A stretch of DNA of 64,000 bases from RYN-230 sp963782185. GTDB lineage: Bacteria; Actinomycetota; Actinomycetes; Streptosporangiales; Streptosporangiaceae. Of the stretch, positions 1 to 7,115 are shown one piece after another; the first letter of the stretch is position 1; every line of letters begins with the position of its first letter. The position numbers and the translations under genes were made by a program. The stretch is from contig CAWAJB010000012.1 of NCBI GenBank assembly GCA_963782185.1, positions 1-64,000 of the forward strand, read 5' to 3'. The notes beneath the pieces were generated by a model that saw only the letters and a list, made by a program, of their open reading frames with translations, searched no databases and was not told the DNA's origin.

Positions 1-74
1 CGTGAAGAGTCGCCAGGAACCCTCGGGTGCTTGATCAGAGTGAGTGATGTGACTGGTGGGGCGAGCCGGGGGCC

Positions 75-120
75 GCACCCCGCACCCCCGCACCCCCGCA
101 CCCCCGCACCCCCGCACCCC
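75..120. repeat. C-rich tandem repeat
   Basis: About five copies of an 8-bp unit close to gcaccccc lie just beyond the stop codon of the minus-strand VOC gene that ends at 141. Nothing else is visible in bases 1-140, and no gene with a plausible start was found there. Confidence 0.7.
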
Positions 121-140
121 GCCAGCCCCGCCAGCCGCCG

Positions 141-611
141 TCAGAGCTTGAGCGGCTTGATAGGGGAGGCGACCAGCGACGGGTCGCTGCGCCAGTCCAC
201 CCCGGGCACGTCAACGTACAGCTCGATCTCGTTGCCGTCCGGGTCGGTGATGTACAGGCTGTGCGTCACCGTGTGGTCGCTGGCCCCGACCACGTTGACC
301 GCGTTGGCTTCGAGGGTGGCCAGTGCCGACCGGAGCTGGTCGTCGCTGTCGCCGACCTTCAGCCCGAAGTGGTACAGCCCCACCCGCCGTCCGGGTGGCA
401 TGTTGGCCGCATCCTCCCCGACCTCGATAAGCAGCAGCTCATGATGGGTACGCCCGGACGGAGCGGAGAACGCGGCGGCCCGGAAGGGGGTGGCGGAGTC
501 GCCGGGGCCTCCGATGATCTGGCGCCAGCCGAGTACGTCCCGGTAGAACGACGCGGAGCGGTCCAGGTTGTGAACGTAGAGGACTAGATGTCCGAGTTCC
601 TTGACTTCCAT
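141..611 (-). CDS. VOC family protein (glyoxalase/extradiol dioxygenase-like)
   Basis: A 156-residue single-module vicinal-oxygen-chelate protein. It opens MEVKELGHLVLYVHNL, with the first likely metal ligand at His8. A second histidine lies in the GLYHFGLKV strand and a glutamate in the EIELYVD strand near the C-terminus, giving the His/His/Glu metal triad of the superfamily. The frame stays open upstream, but the family starts at this Met, so I use 611. Members include glyoxalase I, catechol dioxygenases and fosfomycin or bleomycin resistance proteins. The ligand spacing looks most like CatE-type extradiol dioxygenases, but the substrate cannot be read from sequence. It stands alone, downstream of and in the same direction as the beta-helix gene. 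Confidence 0.85.
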   Translation of the reverse strand: MEVKELGHLVLYVHNLDRSASFYRDVLGWRQIIGGPGDSATPFRAAAFSAPSGRTHHELLLIEVGEDAANMPPGRRVGLYHFGLKVGDSDDQLRSALATLEANAVNVVGASDHTVTHSLYITDPDGNEIELYVDVPGVDWRSDPSLVASPIKPLKL

Positions 612-791
612 GCGGGCGCTCCACGAGTGGGAAGGGCTGAATGCCGGGGCACATGCTGCGCCAGCTTGCAGGGATTTGCGGCCCTGTGTCCAGCGGGTTG
701 ACCTCAACCGGCAGCCACCCCGCTGTATGCCCTGCGGCGCGGGCTCCCTAAACGCTGCCCGGCGTGCGGAACCGCTGCCGCACAGCAAAGG

Positions 792-834
792 CTGGCCGCC
801 CTCCGCTGCCGCGAGGCAGGCGGAGGGCGGCCAG
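792..834 (-). terminator. Strong hairpin after the beta-helix gene
   Basis: Perfect 15-bp arms (792-806 and 820-834) enclose an inner 4-bp stem with a GCGA tetraloop and a one-base bulge. It begins 19 bases beyond the stop codon of the minus-strand gene ending at 853. No U-run follows, as is common for actinobacterial terminators. Confidence 0.7.
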
Positions 835-852
835 CCCTCGCCAGCAGCGTCC

Positions 853-1971
853 CTACGCCACCTTGACGTGCTTGTGCACCCGGTGGAACCGGTTCTTGAA
901 GATGTGCGCGTGGATCCGCCCGTTGAGGTAGATCCCGAACCAGTTGCTGTGGATGTAGTTGCCGTGGATCCACACCTTGATCTTCGATGAGGCACCCACC
1001 AGGATGCCGGTCGTGCGCAGGTCCGGGTGGTTCGTGACCGGCGGGGCCAGCCCGATCGTGTCACCGAGGATGTTGTTCTTGCCGATGTCGTTGCCCACGA
1101 TCTGGTTGCCGCTCATCCGCTGCCCGGGCACGTGGGAGTGGATGGTCACCCCGGCGAGGCCGTTGCCGTAGATCTCGTTGTCGGCCACGTCGTTGTCAGA
1201 CACACGCCCACCCTTGACCTCGGTGGCGATGACCACGCCGGCCCCGGGCTGCTTGCGGTTGAGCCCGTTGAAGGTGAGCAGGTTGTGCGCGACGTAGTTG
1301 CCCCATACCCCGCTGGTGGAGTGACCGGCGATGATGACCCCGCAACCGCCCGGGTTGCGCGTGGCCTCGTTCCTGGTGACCGCGTCGAAGTGCGTCGGCC
1401 CGAGGTCGTCGGCGATCAGGAAGCCGCCGCCCTTGTTGAACTCCGCGAGGTTGTGCGTGGCCAGCGAGTTGGAGGTGCCGTTGAAGTCCACGCCCACGTC
1501 GCCGCTGTGCTTGAGCAGGTTGCGCGAGACCAGGACCCGGCTGCTCCGCGCGACCAGGATCGCGTCGAAGCTCGCGTTCTTCACGGTGAACCCGCTGACC
1601 TCGACGTGGCGGGTGCCATAAACCACGATGCCGCTGCCCCCGGGCAGCTTCTTGCTGATCGGCTTCTGTCCCCGGGCGTCGATGGTGGCGCCGTGGCGGC
1701 CGATCAGCGCGAGCGACTTGGTCACGATGGCCTGCACCTTGTACGTGCCGCCGCAGACGATCACGGTCCCGCCCCTCGGGGCGGCGGCGATGGCCTGGTT
1801 GATGTGGCGGTACCGGGCCGTGGCGCACGAGCGGTCCGAGTTGCCGGCGTGGGCGTGCCTGGACACGTAGACCGTGGACGGCGCGGCCTGCGCGGCGCTG
1901 GCCCCCACCAGCGTGAACGCCGCCGCGCCGACGGCGGTGAGCCCGGCGAGCAGTCTTGAGACTTGCCTCAT
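853..1971 (-). CDS. Secreted right-handed beta-helix repeat protein
   Basis: A 372-residue exported protein. The N-terminus has a classical Sec signal peptide: a basic MRQVSR, a hydrophobic stretch to about residue 25, and an AQA-A cleavage site near residue 29. After that come repeated short strands ending in asparagine or glycine turns, such as NEATRNPGG, NEIYGNGLAG and NDIGKNN, the pattern of parallel beta-helix (NosD/CASH, pectate-lyase-like) proteins. It probably binds or acts on polysaccharide outside the cell. I see no recognisable catalytic site. The gene has its own upstream palindrome and a strong downstream hairpin, so it is probably monocistronic. Confidence 0.85.
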   Translation of the reverse strand: MRQVSRLLAGLTAVGAAAFTLVGASAAQAAPSTVYVSRHAHAGNSDRSCATARYRHINQAIAAAPRGGTVIVCGGTYKVQAIVTKSLALIGRHGATIDARGQKPISKKLPGGSGIVVYGTRHVEVSGFTVKNASFDAILVARSSRVLVSRNLLKHSGDVGVDFNGTSNSLATHNLAEFNKGGGFLIADDLGPTHFDAVTRNEATRNPGGCGVIIAGHSTSGVWGNYVAHNLLTFNGLNRKQPGAGVVIATEVKGGRVSDNDVADNEIYGNGLAGVTIHSHVPGQRMSGNQIVGNDIGKNNILGDTIGLAPPVTNHPDLRTTGILVGASSKIKVWIHGNYIHSNWFGIYLNGRIHAHIFKNRFHRVHKHVKVA

Positions 1972-1988
1972 GCTTCTGATCCCCCTTG

Positions 1989-2013
1989 TTGACTACCTAC
2001 CGTAGGTAGTCAA
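1989..2013. promoter_or_regulatory. Perfect 12-bp-arm palindrome, operator-like
   Basis: TTGACTACCTAC, one central base, then the exact reverse complement. It lies 18 bases upstream of the beta-helix start on the minus strand and 144 bases upstream of the divergent glycosyltransferase gene. Size and symmetry fit a dimeric repressor such as a TetR or GntR member. No candidate regulator gene is adjacent. Confidence 0.7.
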
Positions 2014-2156
2014 TTACGGGGAGTAGCGTAACGCTCACGAGGTCCCTGACCGCGGAACCCGCGCCGAACGGGCACTTGGCGCGATGGTTCTTCGTTGCGT
2101 TACTGGGGTAGGCCCCGCGTAACCCCGCGACGGCCCTCGACCAGACGGAGCTACTG

Positions 2157-3119
2157 ATGATGGCACGGGGACCGGCCCGGGAGGGCGGGCCGGGCGATCC
2201 CCGGGCAGTGCGGATGAGCTACGACCCGCAGACGGCGCCGCTGCCCTACGGCGCCACATCGGGGGACCCGTACCGCAACTACCCGGATGACGCCCCCTAC
2301 CCGGACTACGGCGATGATGAGGGTTACCCCGGCCAGGGGGATTACCCGGCCGGCGGCTACCTGCCCGGCCGGCCGCGCCGGCGGCGCCGCTGGCGGGTGC
2401 TGCGCTTGCTGCTCGGGATCGTGCTGGCGCTGGTCATGCTGGGCGTGGTCGCGTTCGGTGTGCTGTTCGCGCTCACGCCGTCGGTCAGCAACGCGCCCGC
2501 GCTGGCCCGGGCCATCGCCAGGGCGCACCACGCCGCGTACCCGGGACCGCCGATGTCTCCGCTGTTCGCCGAGTCCCTGGTCGCGACCGAGGACCACCGC
2601 TTCTACTCCGAGCCCGGGGTGGATATCTACGCGATTGCCCGGGTCGCGGCGTCCCAGATCGCCGGGCACGGAGACCAGGGTGGCGCCACGCTGTACCAGC
2701 AGCTGGCCAAGATGCTGTACACCCCCGGCCAGAGCGGCTTCACTGTCGAGGTCAAGCAGGTCATGCTGGGCATCAAGCTCGACCTGGCCTACAGCAAGGC
2801 GAAAGTGCTCCGGATGTACTCCGACGTCGCCTACTTCGGCCACGGCTACTACGGCCTGGCCCGGGCCAGCTGCGGGTACTTCGGGACCACCCCGGCGGCC
2901 CTGACCCTGCCGGAGGCGGCCACGCTGGCCGGGCTGGTCCAGGGACCCTCCGCAGACGACCCGATCGGCCACTACGCGCGGGGCCGGGCCCGGGAGGCCC
3001 ACGTGCTGGGGCGGCTGGCCGCCACCGGCAAGATCACCCAGTCGCAGGCCAAGGCCGCCTACGCGCAGCGCCTTCCGCTCGTCGGCGGCAGCGGCACCGG
3101 CTGCGCCGGCCCGCGCTAA
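2157..3119 (+). CDS. Membrane-anchored peptidoglycan glycosyltransferase (GT51)
   Basis: A 320-residue protein. A proline/tyrosine/aspartate-rich cytoplasmic N-terminus (1-72) leads to an arginine patch (72-80), one transmembrane helix (about 81-107) and a GT51 domain to the end. It has no transpeptidase domain, so it resembles MtgA-type enzymes that polymerise lipid II. Motif 1 is intact (TEDHRFY, Glu145-Asp146), and motif 2 is QGGATLYQQLAK. In motif 3 the residue aligned with the second catalytic Glu appears to be Gln201, and the usual Arg-Lys before it is Val-Glu. Activity may therefore be reduced or the mechanism altered. ATGATG gives two possible starts three bases apart. Confidence 0.85.
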   Translation: MMARGPAREGGPGDPRAVRMSYDPQTAPLPYGATSGDPYRNYPDDAPYPDYGDDEGYPGQGDYPAGGYLPGRPRRRRRWRVLRLLLGIVLALVMLGVVAFGVLFALTPSVSNAPALARAIARAHHAAYPGPPMSPLFAESLVATEDHRFYSEPGVDIYAIARVAASQIAGHGDQGGATLYQQLAKMLYTPGQSGFTVEVKQVMLGIKLDLAYSKAKVLRMYSDVAYFGHGYYGLARASCGYFGTTPAALTLPEAATLAGLVQGPSADDPIGHYARGRAREAHVLGRLAATGKITQSQAKAAYAQRLPLVGGSGTGCAGPR

Positions 3120-3301
3120 CCCCAAAAATCTCCGCAACGAACCCCGCGACCGGCCCGCTCCCCGCAGTCAGGGCCAGCGCCTCGGGCCGCGGGCGAAACC
3201 CTGCCGCCTCCATCCACCGGGCCACGCTCAGGCAGGACCAGCGCCGCCGGGGCCGCAGGCAACATCGGGCGCGCTGCCGCTGAACTGCCCGCCGTCCGGC
3301 G

Positions 3302-3351
3302 CGATCGTGGACGCAAATGGTCGTCGGGACAGCCATTTACGTCCACGATCG
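3302..3351. repeat. REP-like palindromic element, copy 1
   Basis: Arms of 19 bp (3302-3320 and 3333-3351) with one mismatch flank a 12-base loop. The outer arm sequence is cgatcgtggacg. A closely related second copy lies about 115 bp downstream. It sits in the 362-bp non-coding gap between the glycosyltransferase and the convergent GtrA gene. Confidence 0.85.
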
Positions 3352-3354
3352 GCC

Positions 3355-3388
3355 GGGGCCGGGGCCGGGGCCGGGGCCGGGGCGGGCG
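3355..3388. repeat. GGGGCC tandem repeat, possible G-quadruplex
   Basis: At least four GGGGCC hexamers in a row are followed by gggg and cggg, between the two palindromic elements. Four or more adjacent G4 tracts on the plus strand satisfy the simple G-quadruplex rule. Confidence 0.75.
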
Positions 3389-3417
3389 GCGGTGCGGGAT
3401 GGGACGGCCGTCCGGCG

Positions 3418-3467
3418 CGATCGTGGACGCAAAGGGTCGTCGGGGCAACCACTTCCGTCCACGATCG
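3418..3467. repeat. REP-like palindromic element, copy 2
   Basis: Same architecture and length as copy 1: outer arms begin cgatcgtggacgcaaa (3418-3436) and pair with 3449-3467 around a 12-base loop. The loop sequence is also related (tcgtcgggnca). Two copies so close together suggest a dispersed repeat family. Confidence 0.85.
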
Positions 3468-3481
3468 GGGACGGCGTGGGA

Positions 3482-4231
3482 TTAGCTGCGCGCGGCGTGG
3501 CGCCCTGGGCGGCTGCCGTTGGTTCCGTCGCCGCCGTAATCCCCGGCCCGGCGGTCGTAGCTTCCGGCGTACTGGCCGCGCTCGCCGCCGAACTCCTCGC
3601 GGCCGAACTCCTTCGGACCTTCGCCGTAGTTCCCGGCCCCGTGCTCGTACTCCTCGGCGCCGCGCCCGTACAGCGTGGCTTCCTCGTCCAGGCCTACGGC
3701 GACGGCTTCGGCCACCCCGGCCTCGGGGAACCAGGCCCCCGGGATTTCAGGGGCCGGTGCCAGAGGGCGGTGACGCCCGGCCGGCACCTCTGCCGCGGGG
3801 TCCTGCGTCCGCCATACCCACTTGCGGTAGGACCAGAAGCGGAACAGCGTCCCCAGCCCGATGCCGGTCAGGTTGGCCAGGTTGTACCAGACCTTGCCCT
3901 GCAGGCCGAAGCCGTCCGCGACGATCGCGACGCAGGCCAGCTGGATCAGCAGGCCGATCCCGTTGAACACGAAGAACAGGACGGTTTCCCGGCCCATCCC
4001 GACCCGCTCACGATGCCGGAACGCCCAGTAGCGGTTGCCGAGGAAGGTCACCACGGTGGCGGCGATCGTCGCGGTCACCACGGCCTTGTACTTGCCCACG
4101 CCCAAGTCGAAGTGCAGGACGTCCGCACCGCCAAGGCTCACGATGAACCCGGCCAGGCCCACCACGCCGAACTTGGCGGCCTCATGGATCAGCACGCGGA
4201 ACCGCTCATACAGCCGCAGAGCGAAACTCAC
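3482..4231 (-). CDS. GtrA family membrane protein
   Basis: A 249-residue protein. Residues about 15-140 form the four-helix GtrA domain, beginning EAAKFGVVGLAGFIVS and including FLGNRYWAFRHRER and FRFWSYRKWVW, the family's conserved aromatic/Arg segments. GtrA proteins are thought to move polyprenyl-linked sugars across the membrane in cell-surface glycosylation. The last ~110 residues are a hydrophilic, Gly/Tyr/Glu/Arg-rich tail that family members usually lack and that is probably disordered. No glycosyltransferase gene adjoins it. Its 3' end faces the palindromic repeats. Confidence 0.85.
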   Translation of the reverse strand: MSFALRLYERFRVLIHEAAKFGVVGLAGFIVSLGGADVLHFDLGVGKYKAVVTATIAATVVTFLGNRYWAFRHRERVGMGRETVLFFVFNGIGLLIQLACVAIVADGFGLQGKVWYNLANLTGIGLGTLFRFWSYRKWVWRTQDPAAEVPAGRHRPLAPAPEIPGAWFPEAGVAEAVAVGLDEEATLYGRGAEEYEHGAGNYGEGPKEFGREEFGGERGQYAGSYDRRAGDYGGDGTNGSRPGRHAARS

Positions 4232-4373
4232 CTGGCCGTCTTCCTCTCACCAGTGCTGGGGGGGGCGGGTCCTGCGAAGTTCATCAACCGCTGCTTGTGA
4301 CAGTACCGGCACGCATCCGGCGGCGGGGCCATAGGGCCACGATTGCGAGGTCAAGAACAGGGAAATTAACCCG

Positions 4374-4391
4374 GTCGGAATTATTTCCGAC
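4374..4391. promoter_or_regulatory. Palindrome at the ABC exporter promoter
   Basis: GTCGGAA-TTAT-TTCCGAC has perfect 7-bp arms. It ends just before a -10-like TAGTCT (4398-4403), which is followed seven bases later by the GTG start at 4411. That spacing fits a leaderless mRNA with the operator covering the polymerase site. Confidence 0.6.
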
Positions 4392-4410
4392 TGCCGGTAG
4401 TCTTGCATAA

Positions 4411-5346
4411 GTGCCTGTGACCACCGCTCTCATCCGTGCTCGCGGCCTCACCAAACGGTTCGGAACCTTCACGGCGGTGGACGGGGTCGACTTCGAGCTG
4501 CGCCGCGGCGAGGCGTTCGGCTTCCTTGGCCCCAACGGCGCGGGCAAGTCCTCGACGATGCGCATGATCGGCTGCGTTTCACCGCCCACCGAGGGTGAGC
4601 TGTCGATCTTCGACCTCGACCCGGTGGCCGATGGCCCGGCGATCAGGGCCCGGCTCGGCGTGGTGCCCCAGGAGGACTCGCTGGACGTGGAGCTCACGGT
4701 CCGGGAGAACCTCCTCGTGTACGGCCGCTACTTCGGGCTGCCCCGGCCGGTCATCCGGGAGCGCAGCGCCCGGCTGCTGGACTTCGTCCAGCTCGCCGAC
4801 CGCGCCGGCGACCGGGTGGAGCCGCTGTCCGGCGGGATGAAGCGGCGGCTGACCATCGCCCGCTCGCTGATCAACGAGCCGGAGATCCTTCTCCTCGACG
4901 AGCCGACCACCGGCCTGGACCCGCAGGCCCGGCACGTGGTCTGGGACCGGCTTTTCCGGCTCAAGCAGCAAGGCGTGACGCTGGTGCTGACCACGCACTA
5001 CATGGATGAGGCCGAGCAGCTGTGCGACCGGCTCGTGGTCATGGACGGGGGCCGGATCGCCGCCGAGGGCTCCCCCCGGGAGCTGATCGAGCGGTACTCC
5101 ACCCCGGAAGTCCTCGAGCTCCGGTTCGACCCCGCCGTGCACGAGAACGCCGCGGAGAAACTCGCCGCGGTGCCCGCGCAGCGCCGTGAGGTGCTGGCCG
5201 ACCGGGTGCTGCTGTACGTCGAGGACGGTGACACGGCGCTGGCCGCCGTGCGGGAACTCGGGCTGGACCCGCTCACCTCGCTGGTCCGGCGCAGCACGCT
5301 GGAAGACGTGTTCCTGCGGCTGACCGGCCGCCGGCTGGGGGACTGA
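4411..5346 (+). CDS. ABC exporter ATP-binding protein (DrrA-like)
   Basis: A 311-residue nucleotide-binding subunit. Walker A is GPNGAGKSS (about 40-48), the signature LSGGMKRR, Walker B LLLDEPTTGLD, and the switch histidine is in TTHYMDEAE. The last ~80 residues are the C-terminal extension typical of drug- or lipid-export ATPases. The start is GTG with no convincing ribosome-binding site but a TANNNT box seven bases upstream, so translation may be leaderless. Its stop overlaps the next start by one base (TGATG), and two permeases follow. The complex should be one ATPase dimer with a heterodimeric ABC-2 channel. The substrate is unknown. Confidence 0.92.
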   Translation: MPVTTALIRARGLTKRFGTFTAVDGVDFELRRGEAFGFLGPNGAGKSSTMRMIGCVSPPTEGELSIFDLDPVADGPAIRARLGVVPQEDSLDVELTVRENLLVYGRYFGLPRPVIRERSARLLDFVQLADRAGDRVEPLSGGMKRRLTIARSLINEPEILLLDEPTTGLDPQARHVVWDRLFRLKQQGVTLVLTTHYMDEAEQLCDRLVVMDGGRIAAEGSPRELIERYSTPEVLELRFDPAVHENAAEKLAAVPAQRREVLADRVLLYVEDGDTALAAVRELGLDPLTSLVRRSTLEDVFLRLTGRRLGD

Positions 5347-6197
5347 TGACGGCCCAGACGGCACCCGGCGGCCCGGCCGCCGCGCCGCCGTCGGGGCGCG
5401 CGGCCCGGGCAGGCCGCCCGCCCGCCTGGTCCTTCGCCGTGCGGCAGCTGCGCTTCTGGCTGACCGACTACCGGCGGACCTGGCGCGGCTCGATCATCTC
5501 CACGGTGCTGAACCCGCTACTGTACCTGGGCGCCATGGGCCTCGGCCTGGGCACGCTGGTGGACAAGCACAGCACGGCGTCCCTGGGCGGGGTGAGCTAC
5601 CTGGTCTTCCTTGCCCCGGGTCTGCTGGCCGCGAGCGCGATGGGCACGGGGGTGGGGGAGTCCACCTACCCGGTCCTCGGCTCGGTCAAGTGGAACAAGA
5701 CCTACCAGGCCGCGGTGTCCTCGCCGCTGCGCCCACGCGACCTGTTCCACGGGCACCTGCTGTTCGTGGGGCTGAAGCTGACCATGACCTCGGCCGTGTT
5801 CCTGGCCGTGGCCGCGGCGTTCGGGGCGATCCGCTCGCCGATGGCCATCGCGGCCCTGCCGGTCGCGGTGCTCACCGGCCTGGCGTTCACCGCCCCGATC
5901 GAGGCGTGGACCGTGACCCGCAGCAAGGACACGTCGCTGGCCGTGGTGTACCGCTTCGGGCTGATCCCGCTGTTCCTGTTCTCCGGCACGTTCTTCCCGG
6001 TCACCCAGCTGCCCGCGTGGATCAGGCCCATCGCCTACCTGACTCCCCTGTGGCACGGCGTGGCGCTGTGCCGGGGCCTGTGCCTGGGCATCGCCACCCT
6101 GCCCTCAGCGCTCCTGCACGTCGGCTACCTGCTGGTCGTGCTGGGCGCCGGGATCATCGCCGGTAACCGGACCTACGCCAGGCGGCTGTATGTCTAG
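5346..6197 (+). CDS. ABC-2 type permease, first subunit
   Basis: A 283-residue membrane protein with about six helices and an Ala/Pro/Gly-rich N-terminal cytoplasmic segment. LFLFSGTFFPVTQLPAWIRPIAYLTPLWHG is the usual ABC-2 C-terminal motif, quoted here only as a landmark near residues 195-225. It is coupled to the ATPase gene by a one-base overlap and overlaps the next permease by 8 bp. Two different permeases in tandem suggest a heterodimeric channel. Confidence 0.9.
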   Translation: MTAQTAPGGPAAAPPSGRAARAGRPPAWSFAVRQLRFWLTDYRRTWRGSIISTVLNPLLYLGAMGLGLGTLVDKHSTASLGGVSYLVFLAPGLLAASAMGTGVGESTYPVLGSVKWNKTYQAAVSSPLRPRDLFHGHLLFVGLKLTMTSAVFLAVAAAFGAIRSPMAIAALPVAVLTGLAFTAPIEAWTVTRSKDTSLAVVYRFGLIPLFLFSGTFFPVTQLPAWIRPIAYLTPLWHGVALCRGLCLGIATLPSALLHVGYLLVVLGAGIIAGNRTYARRLYV

Positions 6198-7014
6198 CGT
6201 GAGCGGCCTGCCGCTGCGGGTGCTGCCGGGCCGCGGGCCTCTGCGCCGGGCGTGGGGGTCAGTGGGCGGCCGGAGCAGCCTGTTCCTGGTCGAGCGGCAC
6301 ACGCTGGTGTACCGGCACACCTGGCTGGTGTTCGTTTCCGGGGTGGTCGAGCCGCTGTTCTACCTGCTGTCCATCGGGGTCGGGCTCGGCCACCTGGTCG
6401 GCCCGGTGCAGGGCATCAGCTACGCGGCCTTCGTGGCGCCCGCCCTGCTGGCCAGCGCCTCCATGAACGGAGCCCTGTTCGACTCCACGTTCAACGTGTT
6501 CTTCCGGCTCAAGTACGAGAAGCTCTACGACGCCGCGCTGGCCACGCCCATGCGGGCCGGTGACGTGGCCCTCGGCGAGATCACCTGGGCGCTGGTGCGC
6601 GGCGCCCTTTACGCGGTGGCCTTCCTGGCCGTGATGGCGGCGATGGGCCTGATCCACTCGTGGTGGGCGCTGGCCGATCTCCCGGCGGCCGTGCTCACCG
6701 GGTTCGCCTTCGCCGCCGCGGGCATGGCCTGCACCACGTACATGCGGACCTGGCAGGACTTCGAGTTCGTCACGCTGGCGACGCTGCCGATGTTCCTGTT
6801 CTCGACCACGTTCTACCCGCTGAGCGTGTACCCCGGGCCCCTGCAGCTGGTGGTGCGGTGCACGCCGCTGTACCAGAGCGTGGCCATGCTGCGTGACCTG
6901 ACCCTCGGCCGGATCAAACCCGAGCTGCTCGGGCATACCGCCTACCTGGCCATCATGGGCCTGATCGGCCTGCTCGTGGCGGGCCGCCGGATCGGCAGGC
7001 TGCTGCTCCGCTGA
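6190..7014 (+). CDS. ABC-2 type permease, second subunit
   Basis: A 274-residue paralogue of the preceding permease. Its first ~35 residues are cytoplasmic, followed by about six membrane helices. The conserved FLFSTTFYPLSVYPGPLQ segment (about residues 198-215) corresponds to the FSGTFFPVTQLP motif of the partner. Its ATG lies inside the 3' end of the upstream gene (8-bp overlap), so the three genes form one operon. The polar first loop differs from the partner, consistent with a heterodimer. Confidence 0.9.
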   Translation: MSSVSGLPLRVLPGRGPLRRAWGSVGGRSSLFLVERHTLVYRHTWLVFVSGVVEPLFYLLSIGVGLGHLVGPVQGISYAAFVAPALLASASMNGALFDSTFNVFFRLKYEKLYDAALATPMRAGDVALGEITWALVRGALYAVAFLAVMAAMGLIHSWWALADLPAAVLTGFAFAAAGMACTTYMRTWQDFEFVTLATLPMFLFSTTFYPLSVYPGPLQLVVRCTPLYQSVAMLRDLTLGRIKPELLGHTAYLAIMGLIGLLVAGRRIGRLLLR

Positions 7015-7115
7015 TCCCGCACCGGGGATCAGGCTTCCCGCTGGTCCGGGCCGGGCACATTAGGGTCTGTAGGGGCCGCGGGGAGGCCAGGGCGGACGCA
7101 CTGAGCTAGGACGGC

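Noticed and set aside
1027..1959. Long open frame on the plus strand opposite the beta-helix gene
   Set aside because: It is Val/Asp/His/Arg-rich with no family pattern, the usual antisense frame of a high-GC gene.
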